Assembly: GCA_934047225.1 (NCBI GenBank)
Contig: OW204005.1
Location: forward strand, 16,438,396-16,502,395
Source: Ypsolopha sequella
Taxonomy: Eukaryota; Arthropoda; Insecta; Lepidoptera; Ypsolophidae
DNA length: 64,000 nt
Direction: 5' to 3'
The notes below the pieces were generated by a model that was not told the origin of the DNA, made no database searches, and saw only the letters and a program-made list of their open reading frames with translations. Both the position numbers and the translations under genes were made by a program. Below are positions 21,640 to 30,592 of this stretch, piece after piece. The stretch's first letter is position 1. Each line of letters begins with the position of its first letter.

Positions 21640-21955
21640 ATTTTTTCAGTCCCTAAAAAGCTAGAAACTAGTAATGGTACTCGTCTATACAAACATTTTT
21701 TACAATTTTACCCATTTGGGAGAGGGGCGTATTTAACATCCGGCTTCAGGGGTAACTTTAAATATGCGGCTGCAAAGATATGGAACGATCTGCCTCCACG
21801 TTTGCGGGAGAACATGACGTCTCATTCTTTTAAGCACCATGTGAAAAATAATCTTTTTAATAAACAAAAAGAGACACTGCTGCAAACAAAAAAACATATA
21901 CAACGTGTAACAGAAAGGTGTAACCATAATATATTTGAAGAGCTTATTCAGTCAA
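21640..21955 (+). pseudogene. CR1/Jockey-like LINE ORF2 C-terminus
   Basis: Reading from about 21651: PKKLETSNGTRLYKHFLQFY, GRGAYLTSGFRGNFKYAAA, KIWNDLPPRLRENMTSHSF, KHHVKNNLFNKQKE. 'WNDLPP.LR....SFK..VK..LF' is the usual end of CR1/L2/Jockey-type LINE proteins. There is no start codon in frame, so it is not a standalone gene. It runs into the palindrome at 21899-22169, and a LINE 3'-UTR follows at 22370-22525, possibly the same element. Confidence 0.75.
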
Positions 21956-22169
21956 TGGTATAGAACAACTTTTACTATGGAGTCAACCCTGAAATCTCAA
22001 AAAAAAAATCTGCCCTTTCATACATTTCGGCCGAGCGGCATTGCATTTTCCTATGAAACAGTAAAAAAAAATTTCGAGATACAGGTTTTGTTCCATAGTA
22101 AAAGTTGTTCTATACCATTGACTGAATAAGCTCTTCAAATATGGTTACACCTTTCTGTTACACGTTGTA
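21899..22169. repeat. Large hairpin: inverted duplication of LINE flank around a MITE core
   Basis: The left arm runs from CAACGTGTAACAGAAAGGTG through GAGCTTATTCAGTCAATGG to GAACAACTTTTACTATGG. The right arm is its reverse complement with only a few bases missing. The outer part of the left arm is LINE coding sequence, so host sequence has been copied in inverted orientation. Confidence 0.88.
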
Positions 22170-22369
22170 CAAAGATACGATGGATACGTTCTGACTGTAT
22201 GTGTTCATTTTAATATATTACTTACTTATCTTAATATTTTTATTGTAATTTGTTTTATCACATTTTTTGTTATTTGTATTTCTTTAATAATACATGTTCA
22301 TCAAATTTTTAATATTTAGATTTAATTTAAAAAACCAAACTACCCGCTCTACGTGTAATATTTAGTGAG

Positions 22370-22525
22370 AACACGGACAGCTGAAAATCAGCGCTGTGCA
22401 GATGTACGCACTCACACAGCATTTTGCTGAGCTGCGTCCTTTTCGTCTGTTTAATGTTAAGTCTTTGTGTAATTAGTTGTTTATTGACAAATAAATATAT
22501 TTTCTTTCTTTCTTTCTTTCTTTAA
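22370..22525 (+). mobile_element. LINE 3'-UTR with hairpin and (TTTC)n tail
   Basis: Contains the stem-loop GCTGAAAATCAGC (22381-22393), TGCTGAGCTGCGTCCTTTT, ACAAATAAATAT and (TTTC)n. The same order appears at 44090-44300 (reverse) and 51005-51180. Confidence 0.75.
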
Positions 22526-22611
22526 ACCTGGTTAACCATAAAGGCTTGTAAGTAATAAAGTAACTTGCGTAACTATTTATTCAACTATTTATTACCCGTG
22601 TAAACTAGGCT

Positions 22612-22690
22612 CCATGGTAAAAGTTGTTCGCATAGTCGACTACGATCGCCAGTTTTCGGCCTTCCAACGGCAAAAAATCCAGCCTGTATA
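22612..22690. repeat. Fragment of MITE family I
   Basis: CCATGGTAAAAGTTGTTCGC, then CGATCGCCAGTTTTCGG, as in 2496-2746 and 28959-29158. Truncated. Confidence 0.6.
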
Positions 22691-22699
22691 GGATGGTTT

Positions 22700-23550
22700 A
22701 TTTATTTATCGCGTAGGTTTTGAGCTAGAGCGAAGTAAAATAACCGAAAACGGGTACTGCCCACAACCGCCTACAACCGAACAAGTGATAAAGTTTTTGC
22801 GCTTCGTAAAGCGGGCCCAGTTTTTGATTTATATAAAATATTTATATATTTATTTTTTTGATATATAAAATGTAAGATATTGTGGTAGGTTTTAGAGAAA
22901 AATATGTAGAATAATAAGGTAGAATAGTAAAAGTGGAAGAGCGTTGTCGCCAACAAACTACTCAGTAGTTTGGCGAAGATTATTATTTGTAACTACCTAC
23001 CTATGATGTTTTTAAAAAAATAAAATAAAAAAAAAAAAAAACTGGAAACGGGTTACGGAGGGAAAGGTGCTGAATCCATAAGTCTGTTTTTTATTAGTCT
23101 TAATTGAAATGTTTCCATACAAAATGGATTTGATAAATAGATAAATTTACTGACCTTAGAAAACTATGATGATGTTTGAGATCTGTGAAGTCGACGGGCT
23201 AAGTACCTGAAAAAAGACAATAATAATATATATTTTAAACACAATATCAATACAATTTTATTTGCATTCATTATGTAGATTGTTTTTATTGAATTAAAAA
23301 CTTCCTTAGGCGCGTTTAACGATTTTTCATGCTATGTCGTGTTGCGCTTGGCCAACAGAAAAGTTTTCACTTCTGTCGGCCGGCAATCCTCATGACTGCG
23401 TACGTTTTTTTTTTTAATCAAAATATATATTACTTCACACCTGCTTTTTTTGTTGACGCTAACGACTTCTACATCAGACCCTGCGTGGTATGATGCCCTC
23501 ACCAAGTCCCCATATTTGTCCAATCTTGGCATGTTTGATTGGCATGAGTC
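22700..23550. other. AT-rich, nothing recognised
   Basis: Contains a short perfect palindrome CAAACTACTCAGTAGTTTG (22954-22972) and A/T runs. No gene. Confidence 0.4.
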
Positions 23551-23551
23551 A

Positions 23552-23695
23552 CAGGGGATTTAAAAAGGCCGACTTGGGCGAATCATAAAATGATTTGAAA
23601 GTAGGATGGAGTTGAGTTTTTTCACGCGTGCCAAAGAGGCGGTATTAGAACAGAATCATAATGTGATTCATGCAAAACGGCCTTTTTAGAGGACC
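23552..23695. mobile_element. MITE family F, copy 1
   Basis: CAGGGGATTTAAAAAGGCCG at the left and CGGCCTTTTTAGAGGACC at the right. It reappears reversed at 44771-44919. It abuts MITE E copy 1 directly. Confidence 0.7.
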
Positions 23696-23931
23696 AGCCC
23701 CTCTATTATGTATCTTTAGTTGCCAACTAGACTGGGTGCCTATCATCAAAAACATGGATAAAACTGAACTTTCAAAATTGTCTTTAGTGAATATTGAACT
23801 ATTTACGAAATGTGACGTCACTTCAAGTGCGAACATATCCTTAGACAATCGGAATTTGATAGTTTATCTTTGTTTTTGATGATAGGCACCCAGTCCAGTT
23901 GGCAACTAAAGATACATAATAGAGAGGCAGG
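23696..23931. mobile_element. Palindromic MITE family E, copy 1
   Basis: Arms of about 55 bp: CCTCTATTATGTATCTTTAG, then TTGCCAACTAGACTGGGTGC and CTATCATCAAAAACAT, mirrored at the right end. Centre shares CTAAGGATATGTTCGCACTT (reversed) with copies 43868-44089 and the split copy 38328-43142. Confidence 0.88.
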
Positions 23932-23934
23932 TAA

Positions 23935-24404
23935 CATTAACATTGTCATTACCACGACAAATATGAAGGCGACTTCATGAGCTGCAACGACTATAGATGT
24001 CGAAACCAAGCCAGAATCTGTAGGCAATTATACCGAGCTCTACAGCGAACGAAATAGTCTTTAACTCATAGGCTCGCTGCTAATCATCTTTGCTTGGGCA
24101 ATTTGTCGGTCCATGTGTAGGATTCGGTTATGGTTGGGTTTGCAAGGCTGATATGCTCGTAGATGACCCGCTTTTTGCCCGCGATGGATGTAATTTCTGC
24201 CCTCAGCCGGTTCTTCTACGACTTTTATCATCAATGTCATGCCTGTGATTGTGATGTCAATAGAAATGTGATATGTTATGTTGTCTGTGGCTACAGGTTC
24301 ACGCGCCGCCCTCTTTTTAGATGTGTTCTATCCTTTCGGTCCCGGGTGACCACTTCCCCATATGATCACTTCCCGATACGACCACTTCCCGATACGACCA
24401 CTTC
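23935..24404. other. Unassigned, with a short tandem of CACTTCCCGATACGAC
   Basis: ACCACTTCCCGATACG recurs two to three times between 24348 and 24406. No gene or element recognised. Confidence 0.4.
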
Positions 24405-24412
24405 CCTATACA

Positions 24413-25298
24413 CAATGGCGGATTTGCAGTCTTGACCGCCCTAGGCCATGTAGTACCAGCCGCCCCTTTCTTAGCTCCCATTTGGGTACATATGAATTTA
24501 CTTGTCAACTTTTATCGAAATATATTCCGAAATTTAATTATGCATATGTCGTATATAGAATACAAGTCACATGGGTATGAAATTGTAATTAAAATATATA
24601 TTTATTTGGGTCTACCGCGATAAATTTTTACCTTTTTACGAAAAGGGGACGCCCGACGTTTCGAGACAGTTGCATGTCTCGTGGTCTACGGGAAACTGGC
24701 AAGTATGGCGAGGCGCAGTGATGAGATGCAGGTGACGACCGAAGTATTTTCCTTGTACCCGCAAAAACACTTTAGTCTTTAAAATTAATTGTTATCTTAT
24801 TCACGCACGGCACACAACACTCACAGTATCCGGAGATGCACTAAGAGAAGGAACCCGCGATTTAAATTTCCCGATGACTGGACTCCATGTGGGAGAAAAT
24901 TTGAAACCATCTTCCCTATTGAAATTATTTGGATGTTTCTTGATTTCAATCGCTTCACGCACAATTCTAGGGTAGTAATGGCGATCGGTGGAGAGAATTT
25001 TCGGGTTATGCAGTTCTATCCAGTGGTTGGTCCCGGATTCTAAAAGATGTTCTGCTATCTGCAGATATCTGCTAAAAAGGTAAAAATTGATCGCGGTAGA
25101 CCCGATTATATATATTATAATGTGTACAAAACGCGAGAGTTTGTTTGATTGATTTCTTTAGTTTCGTCAGGTTAAAAATAAAATATTTAATAACAAAGTA
25201 AGTTACTTTGGGTAGTTTCTTGTTATCATCAGTGTATTTTATGCCACGATTGGCCGCCCCTACTGGGCCTACTGGGCTTTAGGGCAAATCCGCCACTG
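24413..25298. mobile_element. hAT element with perfect 8-bp duplication, carrying a Penelope-like fragment
   Basis: TIRs CAATGGCGGATTTGC and (reversed) CAGTGGCGGATTTGCCC. CCTATACA flanks both sides (24405-24412, 25299-25306). The interior is largely occupied by the Penelope-like insertion. Confidence 0.9.
24590..25115 (-). pseudogene. Penelope-like element, C-terminal coding fragment plus LTR-like sequence
   Basis: The minus strand from about 25060 reads AEHLLESGTNHWIELHNPKI, LSTDRHYYPRIVREAIEIKK and HPNNFNREDGFKFSPTWSPV, then a stop near 24820. 'H.IEL..PKIL....HYY.RIVREAIEI.KH..NFNRE' is what I know as the end of the Penelope GIY-YIG domain region. Downstream (minus) lies CCACGAGACATGCAACTGTC, then TCGAAACGTCGGGCG, a segment typical of these elements' pseudo-LTRs. 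GGTAAAAATTTATCGCGGTAG occurs at the minus-strand end (about 24602-24634) and again in plus orientation at 25080-25104, so the two ends are inverted relative to each other. Confidence 0.75.
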
Positions 25299-25304
25299 CC
25301 TATA

Positions 25305-25440
25305 CAGTGCTCCCAAATCTTCGCCACTGTTCGGCAAAGTTCGTATTTCCTTACACTTTCTGTACAATTAATACGGTCACGTGGTACGTCCGGTCGCTCG
25401 GCTATAGATTTGTATGCGCATTATTACTTTGGGAGTACTG
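25305..25440. mobile_element. TA-type MITE (CAGTGCTCCCAAA ends)
   Basis: CAGTGCTCCCAAATC and TTTGGGAGTACTG are inverted, with TA at 25303-25304 and 25441-25442. The neighbouring hAT element inserted at its left boundary. Confidence 0.75.
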
Positions 25441-25581
25441 TACGACCATTTAACCACATTACAAAAATGACACTAGGTATATTATAATTAATCGTTAAAT
25501 CGTTGAAAATCGATGCGACCTGTACGCACATTAGGGTGCGTGAAAAATATGAGTATGTCTGCCGTACCTATGTGTGCCGTA

Positions 25582-26307
25582 TAGAGTTTTGACCCGGCAA
25601 TTCTCGTCCCGGGATTTCCCGGGAATTTGACTTTTCTCGATCTCGAGAAAAGTCGAGACAGCGAAACATTATGATTTTACAATAAAGCTATAAAAATACC
25701 TAGATATCGGCAATTTTGCCCTTTGACTCTTTGTCTTTTGCCGCGCGATGGTGGCATCCTTTGACAGGGCGGCAGGTGGCTGTCGGTGTCCTTTGATACT
25801 GACAAATGCCCGCGTCCGCGTCCCACTAATGCGTCATTTACATTTCAACGCTCACCGCGTTCGGACCGAATAGTGCACGCAGTGGTGGATAGACACGTTT
25901 ACGATTGATTGAGTGCAGTATCTAACTATTTATTTTAGTTCATATAGAAGTTATGTGGATTGTTTTTAGAGATTTTTAATTATTTGTTTGAGACAGAAGT
26001 TTTCATTATTATTTTATTTCTTATAATATTTTATTGATTAAAACTAACTGTTTTTAATAATGTAAGTAATGTTTTTTTAACAATTTCTGTTTAAAAATAT
26101 CTGTTTTTATTAAAGTAATTTGAGAGACTTGATTGATTTTTGTTCTTTTTAGTAAAAAAAAAATGTACATTACCGGCATTTTTATTTATTAAACTAAAAC
26201 AAAGTAATAAATACAAATTTCTCGAATTCCCGGGATGACCCGAGAAATCGAGGTCGAGAATTCTCGAGACCCGAGAAATAAAAAACCTCGATAAATCATA
26301 ATCCCTA
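25582..26307. mobile_element. hAT-type element with perfect 8-bp target duplication
   Basis: Left end TAGAGTTTTGACCCGGCAA, right end (reversed) TAGGGATTATGATTTATCG. GTGCCGTA flanks both sides (25574-25581, 26308-26315). Dense CCCGGGA, CTCGAGA and TCTCGA words lie within ~100 bp of each end, with an AT-rich centre. No transposase seen. Confidence 0.9.
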
Positions 26308-26621
26308 GTGCCGTACCTATAGTTTTTGTGAAATAAGTGTGAGGAACCGTGGAGACATCTGAACACGAACACTTAGAGCAATAAGACAAATCTCGTCTAA
26401 ATCTGAGATGTAGAACCATACCACAGTAATTGTCTAAGTAGCAACGAAAACCGTTTTTGACCAGTTGAATACTTGTAGCGAATGCTACACAGTGTACCAT
26501 AGAGAGTATTGTCGCCAATCAAGGAATACATTTCCCCCACATTGGGTATGCAAATATTATTGCAGAATGAACTGTAGCTACCTACCTATATACTGAGCGT
26601 ACACGGACAGGTTTCTCTAAG

Positions 26622-27090
26622 AGGATGGCCTACCCTGGCAACTTTTTTATTACCCATCCATCCATCAGGCCCTGAATAGGGGGAGAGTAAGAGGACAGCT
26701 CACAGGCAAAAAACCAGGAGGCCCACCACGCCTGGGCCCGATGGATGGCGGTATATCCATCCCAAATAGCCGGGCCTTATATGGAACAGGCTGGTGACGG
26801 ACAGCGGCGTCACTGGTGCGAGGGTTCCTGCACCGCGCTCACCAACCCGCCTGCCCAGCGTGTGTGAGTATGGGCAATTCTTCCAGGATGACCGCCGGGA
26901 GTGGCAAAGTCCAGGAAAGGCTTATGTCCAGCAGTGGACGAACTAGGCTGATGGATGGAGATAGATGATATAATACATTCTTTATAAGTAGAATCCCTAG
27001 ATAAAAAGATAATAAATCAAATATATTTTTTTCAGTACAAGGAGAGGCTGACTTTCTTCAAACGAATCGAATCTGAGCGTTTGCACTAAG
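26622..27090 (-). mobile_element. TTAA MITE family G, copy 3 (reverse), split by a LINE/SINE tail
   Basis: TAAGAGGATGGCCTACCCTG and TTTTTTATTACCC start the MITE. It is interrupted at about 26655-26965, then resumes with AAGTAGAATCCCTAGATAAA as in copy 1. Confidence 0.7.
26656..26965 (+). mobile_element. LINE/SINE 3' end inserted in MITE G
   Basis: From GGCCCTGAATAGGGGGAG through CATCCCAAATAGCCGGGCC to GTCCAGCAGTGGACGAAC and GATGGATGGA. The longest copy of the tail at 19262-19380. CATCCATCC at the left and GATGGATGG at the right are simple sequence. Confidence 0.7.
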
Positions 27091-27213
27091 ATACAATACT
27101 CTATGTTTACTCTGCCAAAAGTGAGACAGTTTGGTCTGAGACGAATCGATAAATAACAAAGAATAGCCATTGATAAACCTTTAGCAACAAATCCTCCTAC
27201 GTGTTAGCAGAAC

Positions 27214-27764
27214 CACAAAATAGATACTACCAGAAGGCCGACTCGACGACGGAGCGAAAACAGACGCACACATGCATAGACGCATATATACGTATGATGA
27301 TGATCTCGGCAGAATTTCGTATTGGCATTCGACTGGTAAAAGTGTTCCGTGCATTCGAACGACTTCAACCGAGATCGTCGCGTACGCGTCTATTTATTTT
27401 TTATTATTTTATTTATTTAAATGATAAGAATAACATAAAACAACTTAAAATAAAATTTTAGTGAGATATATTTCGGGGTTATTCTTATCATTTATAAAGA
27501 CAAAAAAGTCAGTATTTAATATTTATTTAAATGATTATACAGAAAACAAATATAGGTATTATATTTTAAAACAAAACTGTACAAACAGTTTGACTGCAGG
27601 AATGAGTCTCGTGAGTAACAAAAAATAGATGGTTTTCTATTATTTAACATTAAAATATAAAAGAAAAAAGAAAAATAAACTTTGTTTACGTTACTGATGA
27701 TTGATATGTGTGCATGTGTTCGCTAGTTATGCGGAGTGAACCTTCTGTAAGTGATTATTTTGTG
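27214..27764. mobile_element. MITE family J, copy 1, 7-bp duplication, with internal insertion
   Basis: Ends CACAAAATAGATACTACCAG and (reversed) CACAAAATAATCACTTACAG. GCAGAAC flanks both sides (27207-27213, 27765-27771). The 205-bp copy at 49156-49360 lacks the ~310 bp found here between about 27395 and 27705; that insert contains a hairpin GATAAGAATAAC/GTTATTCTTATC (27422-27492). Confidence 0.88.
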
Positions 27765-27771
27765 GCAGAAC

Positions 27772-28129
27772 TATCTAATTTGAGATTCATTATTTACGGT
27801 TCCATAGGTTCCACTGACGAACAAACTAATATTTAACTAAAATTGGTTCTTATTCCACTCAAATAACGATTACTATTCGTTAACCCGGCTGACTAAATAA
27901 GTTTGTATCAGTTCATCGATCGTATCGTTGTCATTAGCAACCGGCATGAGAGCTATCAACGAATAATTCCCCAAATTGAACTTTTATGCCTGGTGATAAA
28001 GACTATTTTAGATTGAAACAGGAAAGTAATTTGATTTCATTCATAGGCTTCGAATCTATTATTTGTTATTTCACACTATTTGCTCTGTCTAGAGTCTCGC
28101 CTGAGCCGTACATAATTATATTATATACA
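27772..28129. other. Unassigned AT-rich DNA
   Basis: No feature recognised. Confidence 0.4.
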
Positions 28130-28468
28130 TATATCATCACGACATGAATCCCCAAGGGGGTGTCAGAGGTGTTCCGAGTGTGAACTGTGAAATGCAAGTC
28201 ACGGTCCATACTCGGAACACCCGCGTCTCACTGACGATTATTACGTCCCAACGTGATGGGTGGTGAGCCCTTTCGGCGTATTTCGGGCACAAATACACAA
28301 TTTTTAAGGCATGCAGGTTTCATTACGATGTTTTCCTTCACCGTTCAGCAAGTGGTAAGTACTATGCACATAAATTCCGAAAAACTCATTGGTGCATGTC
28401 CGACCGGGGATCGAACCTGGATATCAAGATTGAGAGGCCAACGTTCTACCCCTGGGCTACCGCCGCTG
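28130..28468 (-). mobile_element. tRNA-derived SINE, minus strand, long copy
   Basis: From ATCATCACGACATGAATCCC through ACGTCCCAACGTGATGGGTG to the tRNA-like end GATCGAACCTGGATATCAAG and CTACCCCTGGGCTACCGCCGC (28452-28468). This copy shows the full body and the best-preserved head. Confidence 0.88.
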
Positions 28469-28479
28469 CTTCATACGTA

Positions 28480-28957
28480 ACATACTCGAAATAAAAGACA
28501 ATACTCTTTATTGTACACCAAAATAAATAAAATAAGGTAAAAGAACAAACTTATAAGAGAAGGTAACAATTTTCGGCCTTATCACTTATAGCGATTTCTT
28601 CCAGACAACCTTTGGGTGGAAATTAATCGTCGGACAAAAAAAAACGCGAAGGTGGTGCACAAAATAAATTTATAATAATAATTAAATGGATAGCAAATAC
28701 CTACAATAAAGAATAAAAATCAAAACAATAATCTGTACTAACAATAAAGTAGTAATAAATTCATGTCTACACATTTGATATTTTTGCAAAATTTTAAATG
28801 AAATGGATTACATTTGTATTGAGTGTCAAACTATTTTTTTATTTGTCTTTCTGTTCCGTTTTAAATCGTTGAATGCGGTTTTCTTTATTATTTTTATACA
28901 GAATTTTATTATACAGAAAAATATAATACATTCGCTACAAATACGTAAATGTGTATA
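28480..28957. other. AT-rich, nothing recognised
   Basis: No gene or repeat boundary seen. Confidence 0.4.
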
Positions 28958-28958
28958 C

Positions 28959-29158
28959 TGGGGTGTTAAGATGAAGTTGCGGAAGCCGGAAACCGGAGAC
29001 AAACCTCGAATCGCAAAAAAGAATCTGCTACCCAATCAAAATGTATGAAACACTTGATTTTTTTTCCTCGATCTCTCAATTTCTTTTCATGAGAAGTTGT
29101 TCGTATGTACGAGTACTATCGCCAGTTTCAGGCTTCCGCATCTTCATCTAACACCCTG
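28959..29158. mobile_element. MITE family I, copy 2
   Basis: CTGGGGTGTTAAGATGAAG, then TTGCGGAAGCCGGAAACCGG at the left; CGCCAGTTTCAGGCTTCCGC, then ATCTAACACCCTG at the right. TA-rich flanks (TGTA, TATA). Confidence 0.8.
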
Positions 29159-29262
29159 TATATCTAAATAAGCGAATAAATATTTGTCTTGTATAAAAAT
29201 CGCGTATTAATTTACTCCCCATTCCAGAGCGTCCCAATGAGACCCTGGCAAAATATGGCAGC

Positions 29263-29683
29263 CTGAAGGGGCTATACCGTGAAAATTGACACTTTTTGAA
29301 GTTATTTATCTGCTCTTTTAATGAAGTTCTAAGTAAAATAAATTAGTATAACAATTTTGGGACCTTTTACTAGATTTTGGTCTATCAGAAACGCGATATG
29401 AGGAGTTTCATTCGATAGAAATAATTATTGAAATCAGGTCTAAATTTACACTTTTTTTGATATTCTGACAAATTAGGATAGCATACAGACTTGAAAAATA
29501 TTTATTTAGATGGGTTTTAACTACACCTAAATTACTGGTTATGGAATTTTTTGTAGCTATTTTAGTTAATTTTGCATTAATTTAAAACCGACTTTTTGAC
29601 AATTTTCCCCGATTCCGTCCCTTTCGCACTGCGGGTCTTTCTGCCTGGAGTAACGGGGACCTTTGCTAGCACGGTATATCACC
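29263..29683 (+). mobile_element. B-like TTAA MITE, divergent
   Basis: AAGGGGCTATACCGTG at the left and (reversed) AAGGTGATATACCGTG at the right form inverted ends. The interior parallels family B, with CCTTTCGCACTGCGGGTCTT near the right end. The left TTAA is degraded; the right one (29684-29687) is shared with the next element. Confidence 0.65.
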
Positions 29684-29687
29684 TTAA

Positions 29688-30101
29688 GGCGATATGCGGA
29701 AAAAAAATACGGGTGTTTCTTTTCTGTGTGTTTCATGAAATATACGGAAAATTTTAATAAATTTCCGGTATATGCATTTTGACTATATAATCTAGGGTTT
29801 TGAAATTGGAAAACATGTTTGGAAAAATTTTCCTCGATAGAAATAATTGTTGAAATGAGGTCTTCAAAGATACTTTTTCTCCTCGTTTGACGAATAGGAA
29901 CCATATACAGAACTCAAACATATTTTATTAAGTGTGTTTCAACAATATCTAGAGATTTAATATTTGAAATTTTGCTAGCTATTTTAGTTTTTTTTTTTAA
30001 TAAAAATATAAAACCAACTTTTTTTTCCTTTTGCCCTGAATCCGCCCCTTGGAGCCTTTCGCTTGGAGTGACAGTGACAAAAATAAAATTCGCGTAGCCT
30101 C
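29688..30101 (+). mobile_element. TTAA MITE family B, copy 2
   Basis: TTAA at 29684-29687 and 30102-30105. Similar throughout to copies at 14659-15060 and 47992-48406. Confidence 0.85.
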
Positions 30102-30105
30102 TTAA

Positions 30106-30585
30106 AGTGGCTCCGTCGAGAAAATTAGCAACTCTATTCGTGGTGGTTGAAATTTCCAACAAAACGGTATTAAAATAAAGTTCTTATCAGCTCGCACTGC
30201 AACATGGCTGTTACGTCAGTCGCTGCGGCTGACAAGTGCGAAAATAGTGTGTTTTTAATTTATTTTATCTGAAATAAAATGAATTTCCGAGAACTGAGAA
30301 AACCATATCATTAAATATAATTTTGTCTAGAAGTTTATAAATTTTTATACTGTTTCGATAAAAACTGTAGCAGTTATATTGTTACAAGTGGACAAAAAAT
30401 AGAGAAATAAGGGTAAACTTGGAATTGTCTTGCTACACTTCTGTATATTAAAATAAAATTCAGGAAAAACCACATCACTATTTGTATCATGTAGATTACT
30501 ATGTATTTTTTTTCTATTAAAGAATACTATAGTTACCGTATAAAATGGTTTTAAAGCTACTCAGTTCAAGGTCGTTGGCGTTGGG
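30106..30585 (+). mobile_element. TTAA MITE family C, copy 1, right end lost to satellite
   Basis: Starts after TTAA with AGTGGCTCCGTCGAG and contains GCTCGCACTGCAACATGGCT, GTTACGTCAGTCGCTGCGGC. It matches 46050-46510. The match ends near TTGGCG (30580), where the satellite array starts. Confidence 0.8.
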
Positions 30586-30592
30586 AGAAACC

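Noticed and set aside
24640..24730. Hammerhead ribozyme in the Penelope pseudo-LTR
   Set aside because: CGAAAC and GTC are present on the minus strand, but I could not find the required CUGANGA core in the right place; left as a test, not a call.
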